Source of the DNA: CAXSBR01 sp964236495
GTDB lineage: Bacteria; Actinomycetota; Actinomycetes; Mycobacteriales; Jatrophihabitantaceae
Length of the DNA stretch: 64,000 nt
Assembly (NCBI GenBank): GCA_964236495.1
Contig: CAXSBR010000001.1
Location: forward strand, 62,001 to 126,000
Direction: 5' to 3'
Every line of letters starts with the position of its first letter. Position 1 is the stretch's first letter. The notes under the pieces were generated by a model. That model saw only the letters and a program-made list of their open reading frames with translations. It did no database searches and was not told where the DNA came from. Of this stretch, positions 37,727 to 46,620 are shown piece after piece. The position numbers and the translations under genes are program-made.

Positions 37727-37771
37727 CGTCAACGGCCGTCCGCCGTCAACGGCCGCCCGCCGTCAACCGCG
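37727..37771. repeat. 17-bp tandem repeat at the GH43 3' end
   Basis: Units 37727-37743 and 37744-37760 differ at one base. A third partial copy starting at 37761 contains the stop codon of the GH43 gene. It lies in the 79-base gap before the hydrolase gene. Confidence 0.7.
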
Positions 37772-39641
37772 CAGGGCCGACACCCGCACGTACTCGAACG
37801 TGCTCGTGAAGCCTGCTCCACCCATCGAGATGAGGCCGATACGCGGCTGCGCACCCAGATTGTCATCCCAGGTGCCACCGTGGTCCCAGTGCCGTCCATC
37901 AAGACTGGTGTAGGCGGTGTAGGCGTCCACTCCGTGCCGGACCTGGTGCACGATGCGCAGGTAGGTCCACTTGCCGACCGGACCGACCACGGTGTTGCCG
38001 TAGGTCGGGTACCCCGCGGGCTGCCGATAGACGTTCTTTCCGAACTCGGTCTGGCGGGTGTTCCAGATCGACACCGACGCCAGCTTCACGTAGTTGCCCG
38101 CGTTGCGGTAGATCACCAGGCCGCCCTGTACGAAGTTGTGGCAGCACCCTTCCGCGGGAACCGACACCGACACCTTCGTCTCCACTACGTAGTCGCCCTT
38201 CGGTGCCCGCTCGGTCAGGACCGAGGCCAGCGGATTCGTAGCTGATGCCGGCGGGTGCAGATCTGCCGTCTGCGTCTTGAAGGCGAACTTGCCTCCGGTC
38301 ACCGAGTAGGTTCCTGCTGCTGGCGGCCGCACCCAGCTCCACTGCGACGACAGCGCCGAGCCGGTAAATGCGTCGGACAACGCGCGGTAGCGGTGCGCCG
38401 GGCGAGCAGCGATGACGAACCGCGGCCGGTAGGCGGTGTGCTCACCAGGTTGGGCCGCCGGGCCGGGCAGCAGCCGATTCGAGGGTCCATGGCCACCTTG
38501 CACAACCGGCCAGCCGCCGCGCCAATCCAGCGGATCCATCAGCGCAGGACGCTTGGTGTAGCCGACGTTGCCGGCGTAGTACGGGTGGTTCTTGTCCACG
38601 GCGTGGTAGATGATCCACTGCTTGCCGCTGTAGTCGGTGGCGATGGTGTTGTGCCCGGCGCCGACCCAGCGGTTGCCGTTCTGGGTGAGCATCGGCGTGC
38701 CGCCCACCCGTCCCTTGAGGATGGAGACGCCGTGCTTGTCGCGGAAGGGCCCGAGCGGACTGCGCGAGCGGGCCACGAACACCGAGTAGCCGGTCAACGG
38801 GCCGTTGCAGCAGTTGGTCGCTGAGCCCATGAAGTAATACCAGCCGTTTCGATGCACGATGTAGGTGCCCTCGTAACGGTTGTCGATGGCGATCGGCTTC
38901 TCAGTCGATGCCACGCTGGTTCTGCCGTCGGCGCTCAGTCGACGAATGTGGATGCCGCCGAAGTAGCTGCCGAAGTAGATGTAAGTCTTCGAACCGGCTT
39001 TGATGATCTCCGGGTCGAACTCCCAGCGATGCTGGTTCGGGGGTGCTGAGTCGGGCGGAACGACGGGCGTGGCTGCGACCTTCCAAGGCCCCGTCGGTGT
39101 CGTCGACGTGGCCAGGGCGATGGCCGATCCGCCCCCGGGCAGGGTGGTGTCCGAGGCGGTGAAGTACATGAAGTACCGATTACCGCGGCGCACCACGTCC
39201 GGTGCCCACATGCCGCCGCTGATCCACGCTGGCTTGGTCTTGAACGCGTCACCGGCGTACGTCCAGTGCACCAGGTCGGTGGACCGGAACGTCGGCACGT
39301 TATGGATGAGCGGCGTGCCGTCCGGTCCGAGTTCGGTGGCCGACAAGGCGTCCGATGTGCAGTACAGGTACCAGTGCGTCGCTCGTCGGGCGGAGGCAAC
39401 GCGCAAAACGCTGGGATCTGCGCAGCTTGCGGCTTGGCTGCCGTCGGGCAGCTTGAGCTTGAGCGGGTTGCGGTATAACGGTGCAACCTTCGCCGCACCG
39501 GACGCGTTGTGCGCGGCAGCAGCAACTGGTGCGACTGCCGGCGCTTTGGCCGACGGCTGAGCATGAGCTGGGACGGCCAAACCAGCTGTGAGTACTGCGG
39601 CACCCAGTGCGACGCCGAGCTTGCGCGCGTCTCTGCTTCAT
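37763..39641 (-). CDS. Secreted GH43-family glycosidase, apparent frameshift in the signal peptide
   Basis: The main frame (37763-39580 and slightly upstream) encodes a GH43 five-blade propeller typical of arabinanases and xylosidases. Catalytic-type residues are seen in CADPSVLR (Asp), WEFDPEII (Asp) and YEGTYIVH (Glu). A C-terminal beta-sandwich of about 200 residues (from AFTGSALSSQWSW) resembles a DUF1349/LamG-like domain. In this frame the signal peptide KLGVALGAAVLTAGLAVPAHA is intact but has no start codon. ATG 39641, with GGGGGAG eight bases upstream, is in another frame. One extra GC pair in the run at 39623-39629 would join them. The gene may be a recent pseudogene, phase-variable, or misread by sequencing error. 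Confidence 0.8.
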
Positions 39642-39803
39642 CAGTGCATCTCCCCCGATAACGAAGTCGGTGTGTCCGGCGTGTTACGCGAAAGAAACTC
39701 AGTGTGTCGCTGGGCGGCGCGGTTGTACAGAGTGCGACCGTGTTGATTCGCCGATTGATTTGTGGGCGACAATTCGTTGGCTTGAGCCGGGCAAACTGTC
39801 TAG

Positions 39804-41423
39804 GTGGGATACGTCGATGTGGCCGGGGTTCGACATCAACTTTCCGACGGTCGAATCCTGTTCGACGACGTCAGCTTCCGTGTCGGCGAGGGTGTCAAGA
39901 CAGCGCTGGTCGGCGCCAACGGTGCTGGCAAGACGACTTTGCTGCGCATCATCGCCGGTGACCTGGACGCTCAGAGCGGCAGCGTCGCGCGCACCGGTGG
40001 CCTAGGTGTCATGCGTCAGTTCATCGGCTCGGTGCGCGACTCCACTACGGTGCAGCAGTTCCTGCTCGGCCTGGCGCCTCCGCGCCTGCGAACAGCTGCC
40101 GCCGATCTGGACGCGGCCGAGCTGCGGCTGATGGAGCATGACGACACCTCTACGCAGATGCGATATGCCGACGCACTGTCGGACTGGGGTGATGCCGGCG
40201 GCTACGACGTCGAGGTCCGCTGGGACACCGTCACCGTCGCCGCGCTGGGTGTGCCCTACGAGCGGTGCAAGTACCGCGAGCTGACGACGCTGAGCGGTGG
40301 CGAGCAGAAGCGGCTGGCGCTCGAGGCGCTGCTGCGCGGTCCTGACGAGGTGCTGCTACTCGACGAGCCCGACAACTACCTCGATGTTCCGGGCAAGCGC
40401 TGGCTCGAGGATCGGCTGCTCGAGACAGCGAAGACGGTGCTGTTCGTCAGCCACGACCGCGAGTTGCTGGCCCGGGTGGCGCAACGAATTGTTACCGTCG
40501 AAGGCGCGACCACGTGGGTACACGGTGGCGGCTTCGCCGGGTACCACCAAGCCCGTACCGACCGACACGAGCGGATGGCCGACGCGCGCAAGCGCTGGGA
40601 CGAGGAGCACCAGCGCCTCAAGGATCTGACCCGCACCCTCCAGCAGCAGGCCAAGATCAGCCCCGACATGGCCTCGCGCTACCGCGCGATGGCGACCCGG
40701 TTGGCCAAGTACGAGGCCGCCGGGCCGCCGCCGGACAAGCCGGCCGAGCAGTCGGTGTCGATGCGTCTGCGAGGTGGGCGCACCGGCATCCGGGCGATCA
40801 CCTGCACCGATCTGGAGTTGACCGGGTTGATGCGCGGATTCAGTACCGAGATCTTCTACGGCGACCGAGTAGCTGTGCTGGGGGCCAACGGCGCCGGTAA
40901 GTCCCACTTCCTGCGCCTTCTTTCTGGCGGCTCGGTACCGCACACGGGTGAGTGGAAGCTCGGCGCGCGGGTGGAGCCAGGCATGTTCGCTCAGACGCAC
41001 GCGCATCCCGAGTGGGCCGGTCGGACGTTGACCGACCTGCTCTGGCACGGCGACGAGCGTCGCAACGGCCTCGACCGCGGCCGGGCGATGGGTGCGTTAC
41101 GCCGGTACGGCCTCGACGAACAGGGCGACCAGGACTTTGCCACGCTGTCGGGCGGCCAACAGGCTCGGCTGCAGATCCTGTTGCTCGAACTGTCCGGCGC
41201 GACGCTGCTGCTGCTCGACGAGCCCACCGACAACCTGGACCTGATGAGCGCCGAGGCGCTGGAGGACGCGCTGGACATTTTCGAGGGCACGGTGCTGGCC
41301 GTCACGCACGACCGGTGGTTCGCCCGCGGCTTCGACCGCTTCTTGATCTTCGGCGCGGACGGGCGGGTCTATGAGTCCGACGAGCCTGTGTTCGACGAGA
41401 CGCGGGTGGATCGCGCCCGCTGA
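39804..41423 (+). CDS. ABC-F family ATPase
   Basis: A 539-residue protein with two ABC domains and no membrane span. Domain 1 has GANGAGKTT near residue 38 and LSGGEQKRL. Domain 2 has GANGAGKSH and LSGGQQARL, followed by LLDEPTDNLDL. The charged linker (about 240-310) is the ribosome-probing P-site tRNA interaction motif of ABC-F proteins. They act as translation factors, some giving resistance to ribosome-targeting antibiotics. Nothing in the sequence decides between the two. The start is GTG 39804. Confidence 0.9.
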   Translation: MGYVDVAGVRHQLSDGRILFDDVSFRVGEGVKTALVGANGAGKTTLLRIIAGDLDAQSGSVARTGGLGVMRQFIGSVRDSTTVQQFLLGLAPPRLRTAAADLDAAELRLMEHDDTSTQMRYADALSDWGDAGGYDVEVRWDTVTVAALGVPYERCKYRELTTLSGGEQKRLALEALLRGPDEVLLLDEPDNYLDVPGKRWLEDRLLETAKTVLFVSHDRELLARVAQRIVTVEGATTWVHGGGFAGYHQARTDRHERMADARKRWDEEHQRLKDLTRTLQQQAKISPDMASRYRAMATRLAKYEAAGPPPDKPAEQSVSMRLRGGRTGIRAITCTDLELTGLMRGFSTEIFYGDRVAVLGANGAGKSHFLRLLSGGSVPHTGEWKLGARVEPGMFAQTHAHPEWAGRTLTDLLWHGDERRNGLDRGRAMGALRRYGLDEQGDQDFATLSGGQQARLQILLLELSGATLLLLDEPTDNLDLMSAEALEDALDIFEGTVLAVTHDRWFARGFDRFLIFGADGRVYESDEPVFDETRVDRAR

Positions 41424-41599
41424 CGAACGCCGTGCCGTCGCAGCCGAGTGCGGGCTCGAGATTGCGGCGTTGCTGGTCGACCTTGCGCTCACCGGTCACC
41501 GTCTGCAAGGTTGGCCAGCAACGCCTACCCGGGCGGGCGGAGGTCGCGGCCGGGTGGAGGTTGCGCCCGGGTGTACCGGAAGAAGTTGCCGCCGGCGAA

Positions 41600-41629
41600 T
41601 TGGCTGCGCAGGTGCTGAGCCGGTAGGGT
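41600..41629 (+). promoter_or_regulatory. Candidate rplM promoter
   Basis: TTGGCT (41600-41605), an 18-base spacer, and TAGGGT (41624-41629). It precedes the rplM-rpsI-glmM group by about 120 bases. Confidence 0.6.
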
Positions 41630-41680
41630 CGTCGGTTGGTGTCCGGCATCGCCGGTCAGCACCGAACGGCCATGCCTCAG

Positions 41681-41700
41681 GGTCTGCTGCCAAGCAGACC
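41681..41700 (+). promoter_or_regulatory. rplM leader hairpin
   Basis: GGTCTGCT-GCCA-AGCAGACC is a perfect 8-bp stem with a 4-base loop, extendable outward by CCTC/GGGG pairing. It lies between the promoter and the rplM start. It could be an L13-type autoregulatory element or an attenuator; this is inferred. Confidence 0.45.
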
Positions 41701-41752
41701 GTTTGGGGGCGCCGCATTCCGCAGCGTGAAGACCGAGTGAAAGAGCAGATCT

Positions 41753-42193
41753 GTGTCTACCTACACCCCCAAGCCGGGCGAGATAACTCGTACCTGGCAT
41801 GTCATCGACGCCCAGGACATCGTCCTGGGCCGGCTGGCCACCCAGGCCGCCCAGCTACTGCGCGGCAAGCACAAGCCGCAGTGGGCTCCGCACGTCGACG
41901 TCGGTGATTTCGTCGTCATCGTCAACGCGGGCAAGGTTGCCGTAGCCCCGTCCAAGCGCGGTGAATACCGCTACCGCCATTCCGGCTTTCCTGGCGGCCT
42001 GTCGAAGAAGACCGTCGGCGAGATCCTGGACACCAAGCCTCAGCGCATCATCGAGCTGGCCGTGCGCGGCATGCTGCCCAAGAACACACTCGGGCGGGCT
42101 CAGCTCAAGAAGCTGAAGGTGTACGCCGGTCCAGAGCATCCGCACCTAGCCCAGAAGCCTGTCCCGTTCCAGATCACGCAAGTCGCCCAGTAG
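41753..42193 (+). CDS. rplM: 50S ribosomal protein L13
   Basis: A 146-residue L13 early assembly protein. WHVIDAQDIVLGRLATQAAQLLRGK and RGMLPKNTLGR are diagnostic. The start is GTG 41753 with only a weak SD. rpsI follows 12 bases later. Confidence 0.98.
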   Translation: MSTYTPKPGEITRTWHVIDAQDIVLGRLATQAAQLLRGKHKPQWAPHVDVGDFVVIVNAGKVAVAPSKRGEYRYRHSGFPGGLSKKTVGEILDTKPQRIIELAVRGMLPKNTLGRAQLKKLKVYAGPEHPHLAQKPVPFQITQVAQ

Positions 42194-42205
42194 GAGATCG
42201 CACTC

Positions 42206-42604
42206 GTGACCAGCATCGCCACCGCCCGACCCGCCGTCGGCCGCCGCAAGGAAGCCGTCGTCCGGGTTCGCCTCATACCGGGCTCGGGCAACTTCACTCT
42301 CAACGGACGCACCCTGGAGCAGTACTTTCCGAACAAGGTGCACCAGCAGCTCATCCGCGAGCCGTTCGTCATCCTCGAGCGCAACGACCAGTTCGACGTC
42401 GTGGCCACCCTCAAAGGCGGTGGCGTCACCGGGCAGGCCGGTGCACTGCGCCTGGGTATCGCTCGCGTCCTGATCGATCTGCAGCCCGACGACCGTCCGG
42501 CGCTGAAGAAGGCCGGCTTTCTGACTCGTGATCCGCGGGTCAAGGAACGCAAGAAGTATGGCCTGAAGAAGGCTCGCAAGGCTCCGCAGTACTCCAAGCG
42601 CTAA
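42206..42604 (+). CDS. rpsI: 30S ribosomal protein S9
   Basis: A 132-residue S9 protein. Its C-terminal tail KARKAPQYSKR reaches the P-site tRNA. GTG 42206 follows AGGAGA. The glmM start lies four bases after the stop, so the three genes probably form one operon. Confidence 0.98.
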   Translation: MTSIATARPAVGRRKEAVVRVRLIPGSGNFTLNGRTLEQYFPNKVHQQLIREPFVILERNDQFDVVATLKGGGVTGQAGALRLGIARVLIDLQPDDRPALKKAGFLTRDPRVKERKKYGLKKARKAPQYSKR

Positions 42605-42608
42605 TTCG

Positions 42609-43973
42609 TTGGGTCGCTACTTCGGCACCGACGGCGTCCGCGGGGTTGCCAACGGCGACGTGACGCCTGAGCTTGTGCTTGCCGTTGCCAGCGCCGCCGT
42701 TCGGGTGCTGACGCGTGGGGATTCAGTGCGCGCGGGCACGCAGCGCGCTGACAGCACGCGGCCGCTGGCGGTGGTGGGGCGGGATCCACGCGCATCGGGG
42801 GAGATGCTGGAGGCGGCCGTCGTCGCCGGGTTGACCTCGGCAGGCGCCGACGTGTTGCTCGTCGGGGTGCTGCCTACTCCGGCGGTCGCGTTCCTCACCG
42901 GTGCCTATCATGCTGATCTGGGCATCATGCTTTCGGCCAGCCACAACCCGATGCCCGACAACGGACCCAAGCTGTTCACCCGTGGCGGCGTCAAGCTCCC
43001 CGACGACCTCGAGGCCCGCATCGAGGCCGAGATCGAACGCGGCTGGACGACGCCGCGTCCCACCGGTGCACTCGTCGGGCGCGTGCGTCGAGCCGATGAC
43101 GGTGTGGCCCGCTACCTCGAGCACCTTCTGGCGGCCATGCCGGTGTCGCTGGCCGGTCTACGGGTGGTCGTCGACTGCGCCCACGGAGCGGCGTCCACGG
43201 TGGCCGAACAGGTCTACGGTCGCGCCGGTGCCGATGTGCGGGTCATCGCAGCCCAACCGGATGGACTCAACATCAACGACGGTGTGGGGTCTACTCATAT
43301 CGACCATCTGCGAGCTGCGGTGGCCGAGCACGGTGCAGATCTGGGTCTTGCGCACGACGGCGACGCCGACCGCTGCCTAGCCGTGGACGCGGCCGGCGAC
43401 ATTGTCGACGGAGACCAGATCCTGGCCATCTGCGCCATCGCCCTGCATGAGCAGGATGAGCTGGCCCAGGACACCGTTGTCGCCACCGTGATGGCGAACC
43501 TGGGGTTTCACCACGCCATGGCCGCAGCCGGCGTGCGCGTACTGACCACGGCGGTGGGCGATCGGTACGTTCTCGAGGCGCTCACCGAACACAAGCTGAG
43601 CTTGGGCGGCGAGCAGTCCGGCCACGTCATCTTTTCCGATGCCGCGACCACCGGAGACGGCCTGCTGACCGGGCTGCGGCTGATGAGTTGCCTGGCCGAG
43701 TCGGGAGCGTCGCTGGCGGAGCTGGCCTCGATCGTGCACCGGCTGCCCCAGGTGTTGATCAATGTCGCCGTTCACGACCGGGACGCAGTTGCCGACGCCA
43801 GGGACGTGCGCGCCGCGGTCGAGCAGGCGCAAGCGGAGCTGGGAGACGGCGGCCGGATACTGCTGCGGCCCTCGGGCACCGAGCAGTTGGTGCGGGTGAT
43901 GGTAGAAGCAGCGACACAGGACGGCGCACAGGTGCTCGCGCAGCGGGTCGCGGCTGTAGTTGCTCGTCAGTGA
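42609..43973 (+). CDS. glmM: Phosphoglucosamine mutase
   Basis: A 454-residue enzyme that converts glucosamine-6-phosphate to glucosamine-1-phosphate for UDP-GlcNAc and the cell wall. The phosphoserine is Ser111 in SASHNP. The metal loop HDGDADR and the C-terminal phosphate loop RPSGTEQLVRVM are present. The start is TTG 42609 (MGRYFGTDGVRG) with weak SD, probably coupled to rpsI. glmS lies 2.6 kb downstream. Confidence 0.97.
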   Translation: MGRYFGTDGVRGVANGDVTPELVLAVASAAVRVLTRGDSVRAGTQRADSTRPLAVVGRDPRASGEMLEAAVVAGLTSAGADVLLVGVLPTPAVAFLTGAYHADLGIMLSASHNPMPDNGPKLFTRGGVKLPDDLEARIEAEIERGWTTPRPTGALVGRVRRADDGVARYLEHLLAAMPVSLAGLRVVVDCAHGAASTVAEQVYGRAGADVRVIAAQPDGLNINDGVGSTHIDHLRAAVAEHGADLGLAHDGDADRCLAVDAAGDIVDGDQILAICAIALHEQDELAQDTVVATVMANLGFHHAMAAAGVRVLTTAVGDRYVLEALTEHKLSLGGEQSGHVIFSDAATTGDGLLTGLRLMSCLAESGASLAELASIVHRLPQVLINVAVHDRDAVADARDVRAAVEQAQAELGDGGRILLRPSGTEQLVRVMVEAATQDGAQVLAQRVAAVVARQ

Positions 43974-43983
43974 GTACCGAGAA

Positions 43984-44127
43984 GTGACTGCTCGATCCCA
44001 ACTGGCGGGCAGTGACCTGGGGTGCAGTGATTTATCCGGCAGTGATCTGTTGGGCAGCGAACCGTTCGGCAGTGACCTGCTCCTCAGTGACTATTGCCGC
44101 CGTTTGCGCGGTTCTGCAACGGGCTAG
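43984..44127 (+). CDS. Possible pentapeptide-repeat-like small ORF (47 aa)
   Basis: A GTG-started frame ten bases after glmM. It covers a 15-bp tandem repeat and reads as SDLxx-type pentapeptides: SDLGC, SDLSG, SDLLG, SEPFG, SDLLL. The A(D/N)LxX pattern is that of pentapeptide-repeat proteins, but six units are too few for a stable beta-helix. The SD is poor. It may be a chance reading of a minisatellite; another frame reads AVxxx. Confidence 0.25.
   Translation: MTARSQLAGSDLGCSDLSGSDLLGSEPFGSDLLLSDYCRRLRGSATG
44009..44098 (+). repeat. 15-bp minisatellite downstream of glmM
   Basis: Six uninterrupted 15-bp units, each beginning with GCAGTGA or a close variant. The units resemble those in the ricin-domain minisatellite 2 kb downstream (for example 46169-46183). 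Confidence 0.85.
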
Positions 44128-44347
44128 CCGGTATCGGACTTGCTCGCTAAAGTTGCCAAGCGGTGAGCCGGCCCTGGTAGCAACGCATGGTGAAGCACAG
44201 CGCTGATCGTTCGAGCCGACTGCACGGCCCGCCGCTCGAGGAGACCGCAAATGTTCGTCGCCACGACGGTGCCAAAGTTGTGCCATCGCGCTCGCGGCCG
44301 CACGCCATGTGGAGCAGGCAGCGGCACGCGGATACGGATGGTGTGAC

Positions 44348-46537
44348 ATGTCCATCGACTTCTCGGACCAGGATCTGCTCAGCCGGGTTCGCAACGGCGA
44401 CACTGCCGCCTTCGGTGATCTCTACGCCCACCACAGCGCGGCGGCGCACCGTGCTGCGCGGCGGATAGTGTCCGATCCGCACCTGGCCGAGGATCTAGTC
44501 TCGGAATCTTTCGCCCGAGTGTTCCGGGCGCTGCGCGGGGAGAACGGCCCACAGGGTGACTTGTTCCCCTACCTGCTGGTGACGATGCGCAACGTCGCCG
44601 CGACCTGGGGTCGTGCCAGCGCGCGCTACACGCCCGTCGGCGACGACGTCGCCTTCGAGCCACGCGACGCTCGAGACGTCGTCGCGGGCGCTGACGAAAT
44701 GCCGGTCGACCACCTCAACGCAACGCTCACCTCATCGGCCTTCGGCACGCTGCCTGCCCGCTGGCGCACCGTGCTGTGGTACCTGGAGGTGGAAGGCGAG
44801 AGCGCCGGTCAGGTCGGCCAGCGGCTCGGTTTGAACGACGTCGCCGTTCGCCAGCTTGCCAAGCGGGCTCGCGAGGGGCTGCGCGAGGCGTATCTGGCGG
44901 CCTACCTGGGGGGTAGGGACACCGTCGGCCCGCATGTGCCGACCGCCGACCTGGTGCGGATGGCCCGCGGCACGATGCCACTGCGTCGTCGCCGCGTGCT
45001 GGAACCCCATCTCGACACCTGCGCGCAGTGCACTCGGCTGCTGTTCGAGGCGGCGGAGGAGAACTCGACGCTGCGCGTGCTGGCGCTGCCCTTCTACCTT
45101 GCGATCGCCTACACCGCGCTCCGGTACGGTCGCCGGCTGCGCGACATGCTGCTCAAGCACACGACGCAGCAGTCCGCCCGGGCAGCCGGCATGGCCGCCG
45201 CCGGCGCGGGGGTGGTGGCGCTGGTTGGCCTGGTGGCATTCGTGGCGCCGCATGTCGGCTCGCGCCACCGTGCGGAGTCCAGTGGTTCCAGCACAGCGAC
45301 GGGCTCGCGCGGCGCCGCCCAAGGAGGCGTCGGCTCGGGTTCCGCTTCAGGTGCCGCTGGAAACAGCGCGGGTGCACCCGCGGCCTCGTCGGGTTCATCG
45401 CCCGGTGTCGGTTCCGGCGGTAGCGCCGCTGCGACGGTCGGGTCAGCACAGACAGAGCCGGCTGGGCCAGGTGGCTCCGTCGTGCCAGGTGGCTCCGTCG
45501 TGCCGGGTGGCCCCGTGCCGGGTAGCCCTGCGCTGGGATCGGGTTCCACGGCCGGTACGACGCCAGGAGCCGTCCCGCCTCTGACACCCGTTGCCACGGG
45601 AACCGACGCCGCCGCCGGGACGAACGCGCAAACTTCGGGAGCGGGTGGCCTGCCCAACAGCACGCCGACAGGCACGGCTCCGGGCGGCGGTGGCTCTGGT
45701 GCCACGACGTCGGCGTCGGCGGGTGGTGGCACGTCGAACGCGACGGGAACTGCCAGCTCGACGGGCAGGACCTCTCCAGCGGCCACCACGTCGACGACGA
45801 CGACGCGCCCTACGACACCGGCCACAACCGCGTCCTCGAAGTCGCCTACCAAGAAACCCACGAAGGCACCAACCACGAAGCCAACGCCGACCGAGAGTCC
45901 TGTGACCGACCAGCCACGGACGACTCCGCCGCCGGCGTTTCAGGGTGGCAACATCAGCAGCGTCAACGCGAAATACTGCCTCTCCGCGACGGTCGCCGGC
46001 TCGGCCGCGCTGGCAGCATGCAACTCCTCTGCGCTGCAGCAATGGAAGCTGACCGATTCCGGACGATTGCAGATTGCCGGTGCGGTGTGTCTTGCCGTCA
46101 ACGGCGGGGCGGTCAACATGGGGGCGGTCGACAACGGGGCGAGTAACAACGAGTCGGTCAACAACGAGGCAGTGAGCAACCCGCCCGTGGGCACCAAGTC
46201 GGCCGGCACCGGGCCACTTGGCACAAAGGCACCCGGCTCCAACGTCCCTAGCACCAAATCACCCAGCACCAAAGCACCCAGCACCAAGGCCGTGGACGTG
46301 GTGGGCTACGGGGTCGGGATGACGCCGTGCGCGTCGGCAGGATCCAGTGCGCAGTGGCACAAGCACCGAGCGAGCAGTGGCGTCGATTCCCACGGTGCTG
46401 TGATGATCGCCAGCGACAGCCACGGCGGGAATCTGTGTCTTGCCGCGCAGGGCGGACGGGTCGCCGCCGGTGCAGCATTGGTCGCAGCGCCGTGCAAGAG
46501 TTCGGGCAACGTCGACAACCAATTGTTCAAGTTCTAG
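44348..46537 (+). CDS. ECF sigma factor fused to zinc-finger anti-sigma-like, membrane and ricin-type lectin domains
   Basis: A 729-residue fusion. Residues about 8-90 are sigma region 2 and 110-175 region 4 (ECF type). HLDTCAQC near residue 217 matches the ZAS zinc-binding pattern of anti-sigma factors. A membrane helix follows (AGVVALVGLVAFVAPHVG, about 280-300). Then come about 230 Ser/Gly/Thr/Pro-rich residues and a C-terminal ricin B/QxW beta-trefoil (LQQWKL, CLAVNGG, AQWHKH). One trefoil loop is expanded by 13 pentapeptide repeats. The likely role is a membrane-tethered sigma factor that senses glycans outside the cell. ATG 44348 is chosen; GTG 44309 is possible. Confidence 0.85.
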   Translation: MSIDFSDQDLLSRVRNGDTAAFGDLYAHHSAAAHRAARRIVSDPHLAEDLVSESFARVFRALRGENGPQGDLFPYLLVTMRNVAATWGRASARYTPVGDDVAFEPRDARDVVAGADEMPVDHLNATLTSSAFGTLPARWRTVLWYLEVEGESAGQVGQRLGLNDVAVRQLAKRAREGLREAYLAAYLGGRDTVGPHVPTADLVRMARGTMPLRRRRVLEPHLDTCAQCTRLLFEAAEENSTLRVLALPFYLAIAYTALRYGRRLRDMLLKHTTQQSARAAGMAAAGAGVVALVGLVAFVAPHVGSRHRAESSGSSTATGSRGAAQGGVGSGSASGAAGNSAGAPAASSGSSPGVGSGGSAAATVGSAQTEPAGPGGSVVPGGSVVPGGPVPGSPALGSGSTAGTTPGAVPPLTPVATGTDAAAGTNAQTSGAGGLPNSTPTGTAPGGGGSGATTSASAGGGTSNATGTASSTGRTSPAATTSTTTTRPTTPATTASSKSPTKKPTKAPTTKPTPTESPVTDQPRTTPPPAFQGGNISSVNAKYCLSATVAGSAALAACNSSALQQWKLTDSGRLQIAGAVCLAVNGGAVNMGAVDNGASNNESVNNEAVSNPPVGTKSAGTGPLGTKAPGSNVPSTKSPSTKAPSTKAVDVVGYGVGMTPCASAGSSAQWHKHRASSGVDSHGAVMIASDSHGGNLCLAAQGGRVAAGAALVAAPCKSSGNVDNQLFKF
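46094..46288 (+). repeat. 13-unit 15-bp minisatellite in the ricin domain
   Basis: Thirteen 15-bp units in frame. The first units encode AVNGG, AVNMG, AVDNG; the last encode SPSTK and APSTK. The array lies between CLAVNGG and VGMTPC of the trefoil, where other ricin domains have a loop of about ten residues. Confidence 0.9.
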
Positions 46538-46606
46538 CTGTGTGTGGACCGGATTGCGACGCCCCGATCGCAGGACGCGTAGCGCTTCGCCGGCAGCGAC
46601 GTCGCG

Positions 46607-46612
46607 TAACCT
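46607..46612 (+). promoter_or_regulatory. Candidate -10 element of a leaderless glmS transcript
   Basis: TAACCT ends eight bases before the glmS GTG and there is no SD sequence, so transcription may start at or next to the start codon. The -35 region is poor. Confidence 0.4.
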
Positions 46613-46620
46613 GAGTCCTT

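Larger units (their letters stand above)
41424..41752 (+). other. Spacer with rplM promoter and leader
   Basis: This 329-base region holds no recognised gene. A 9-bp inverted repeat (41527-41535 with 41564-41572) may end the ABC-F transcript. The rplM promoter (41600-41629) and a leader hairpin (41681-41700) follow. Confidence 0.5.
43974..44347 (+). other. glmM to sigma-factor spacer
   Basis: This 374-base gap contains the 15-bp minisatellite at 44009-44098 and a -10-like TAAAGT near 44146 without a good -35. No other feature is supported. Confidence 0.45.

Noticed and set aside
44012..44206. Alternative frame of the glmM-downstream minisatellite (AVxxx repeats)
   Set aside because: It has no ribosome-binding site and no supported domain; it is kept only as a sign of relation to the ricin repeats.
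46537..46620. glmS ribozyme/riboswitch
   Set aside because: Only 83 bases separate the genes, without a recognisable ribozyme core; a short-leader promoter explains the region better.
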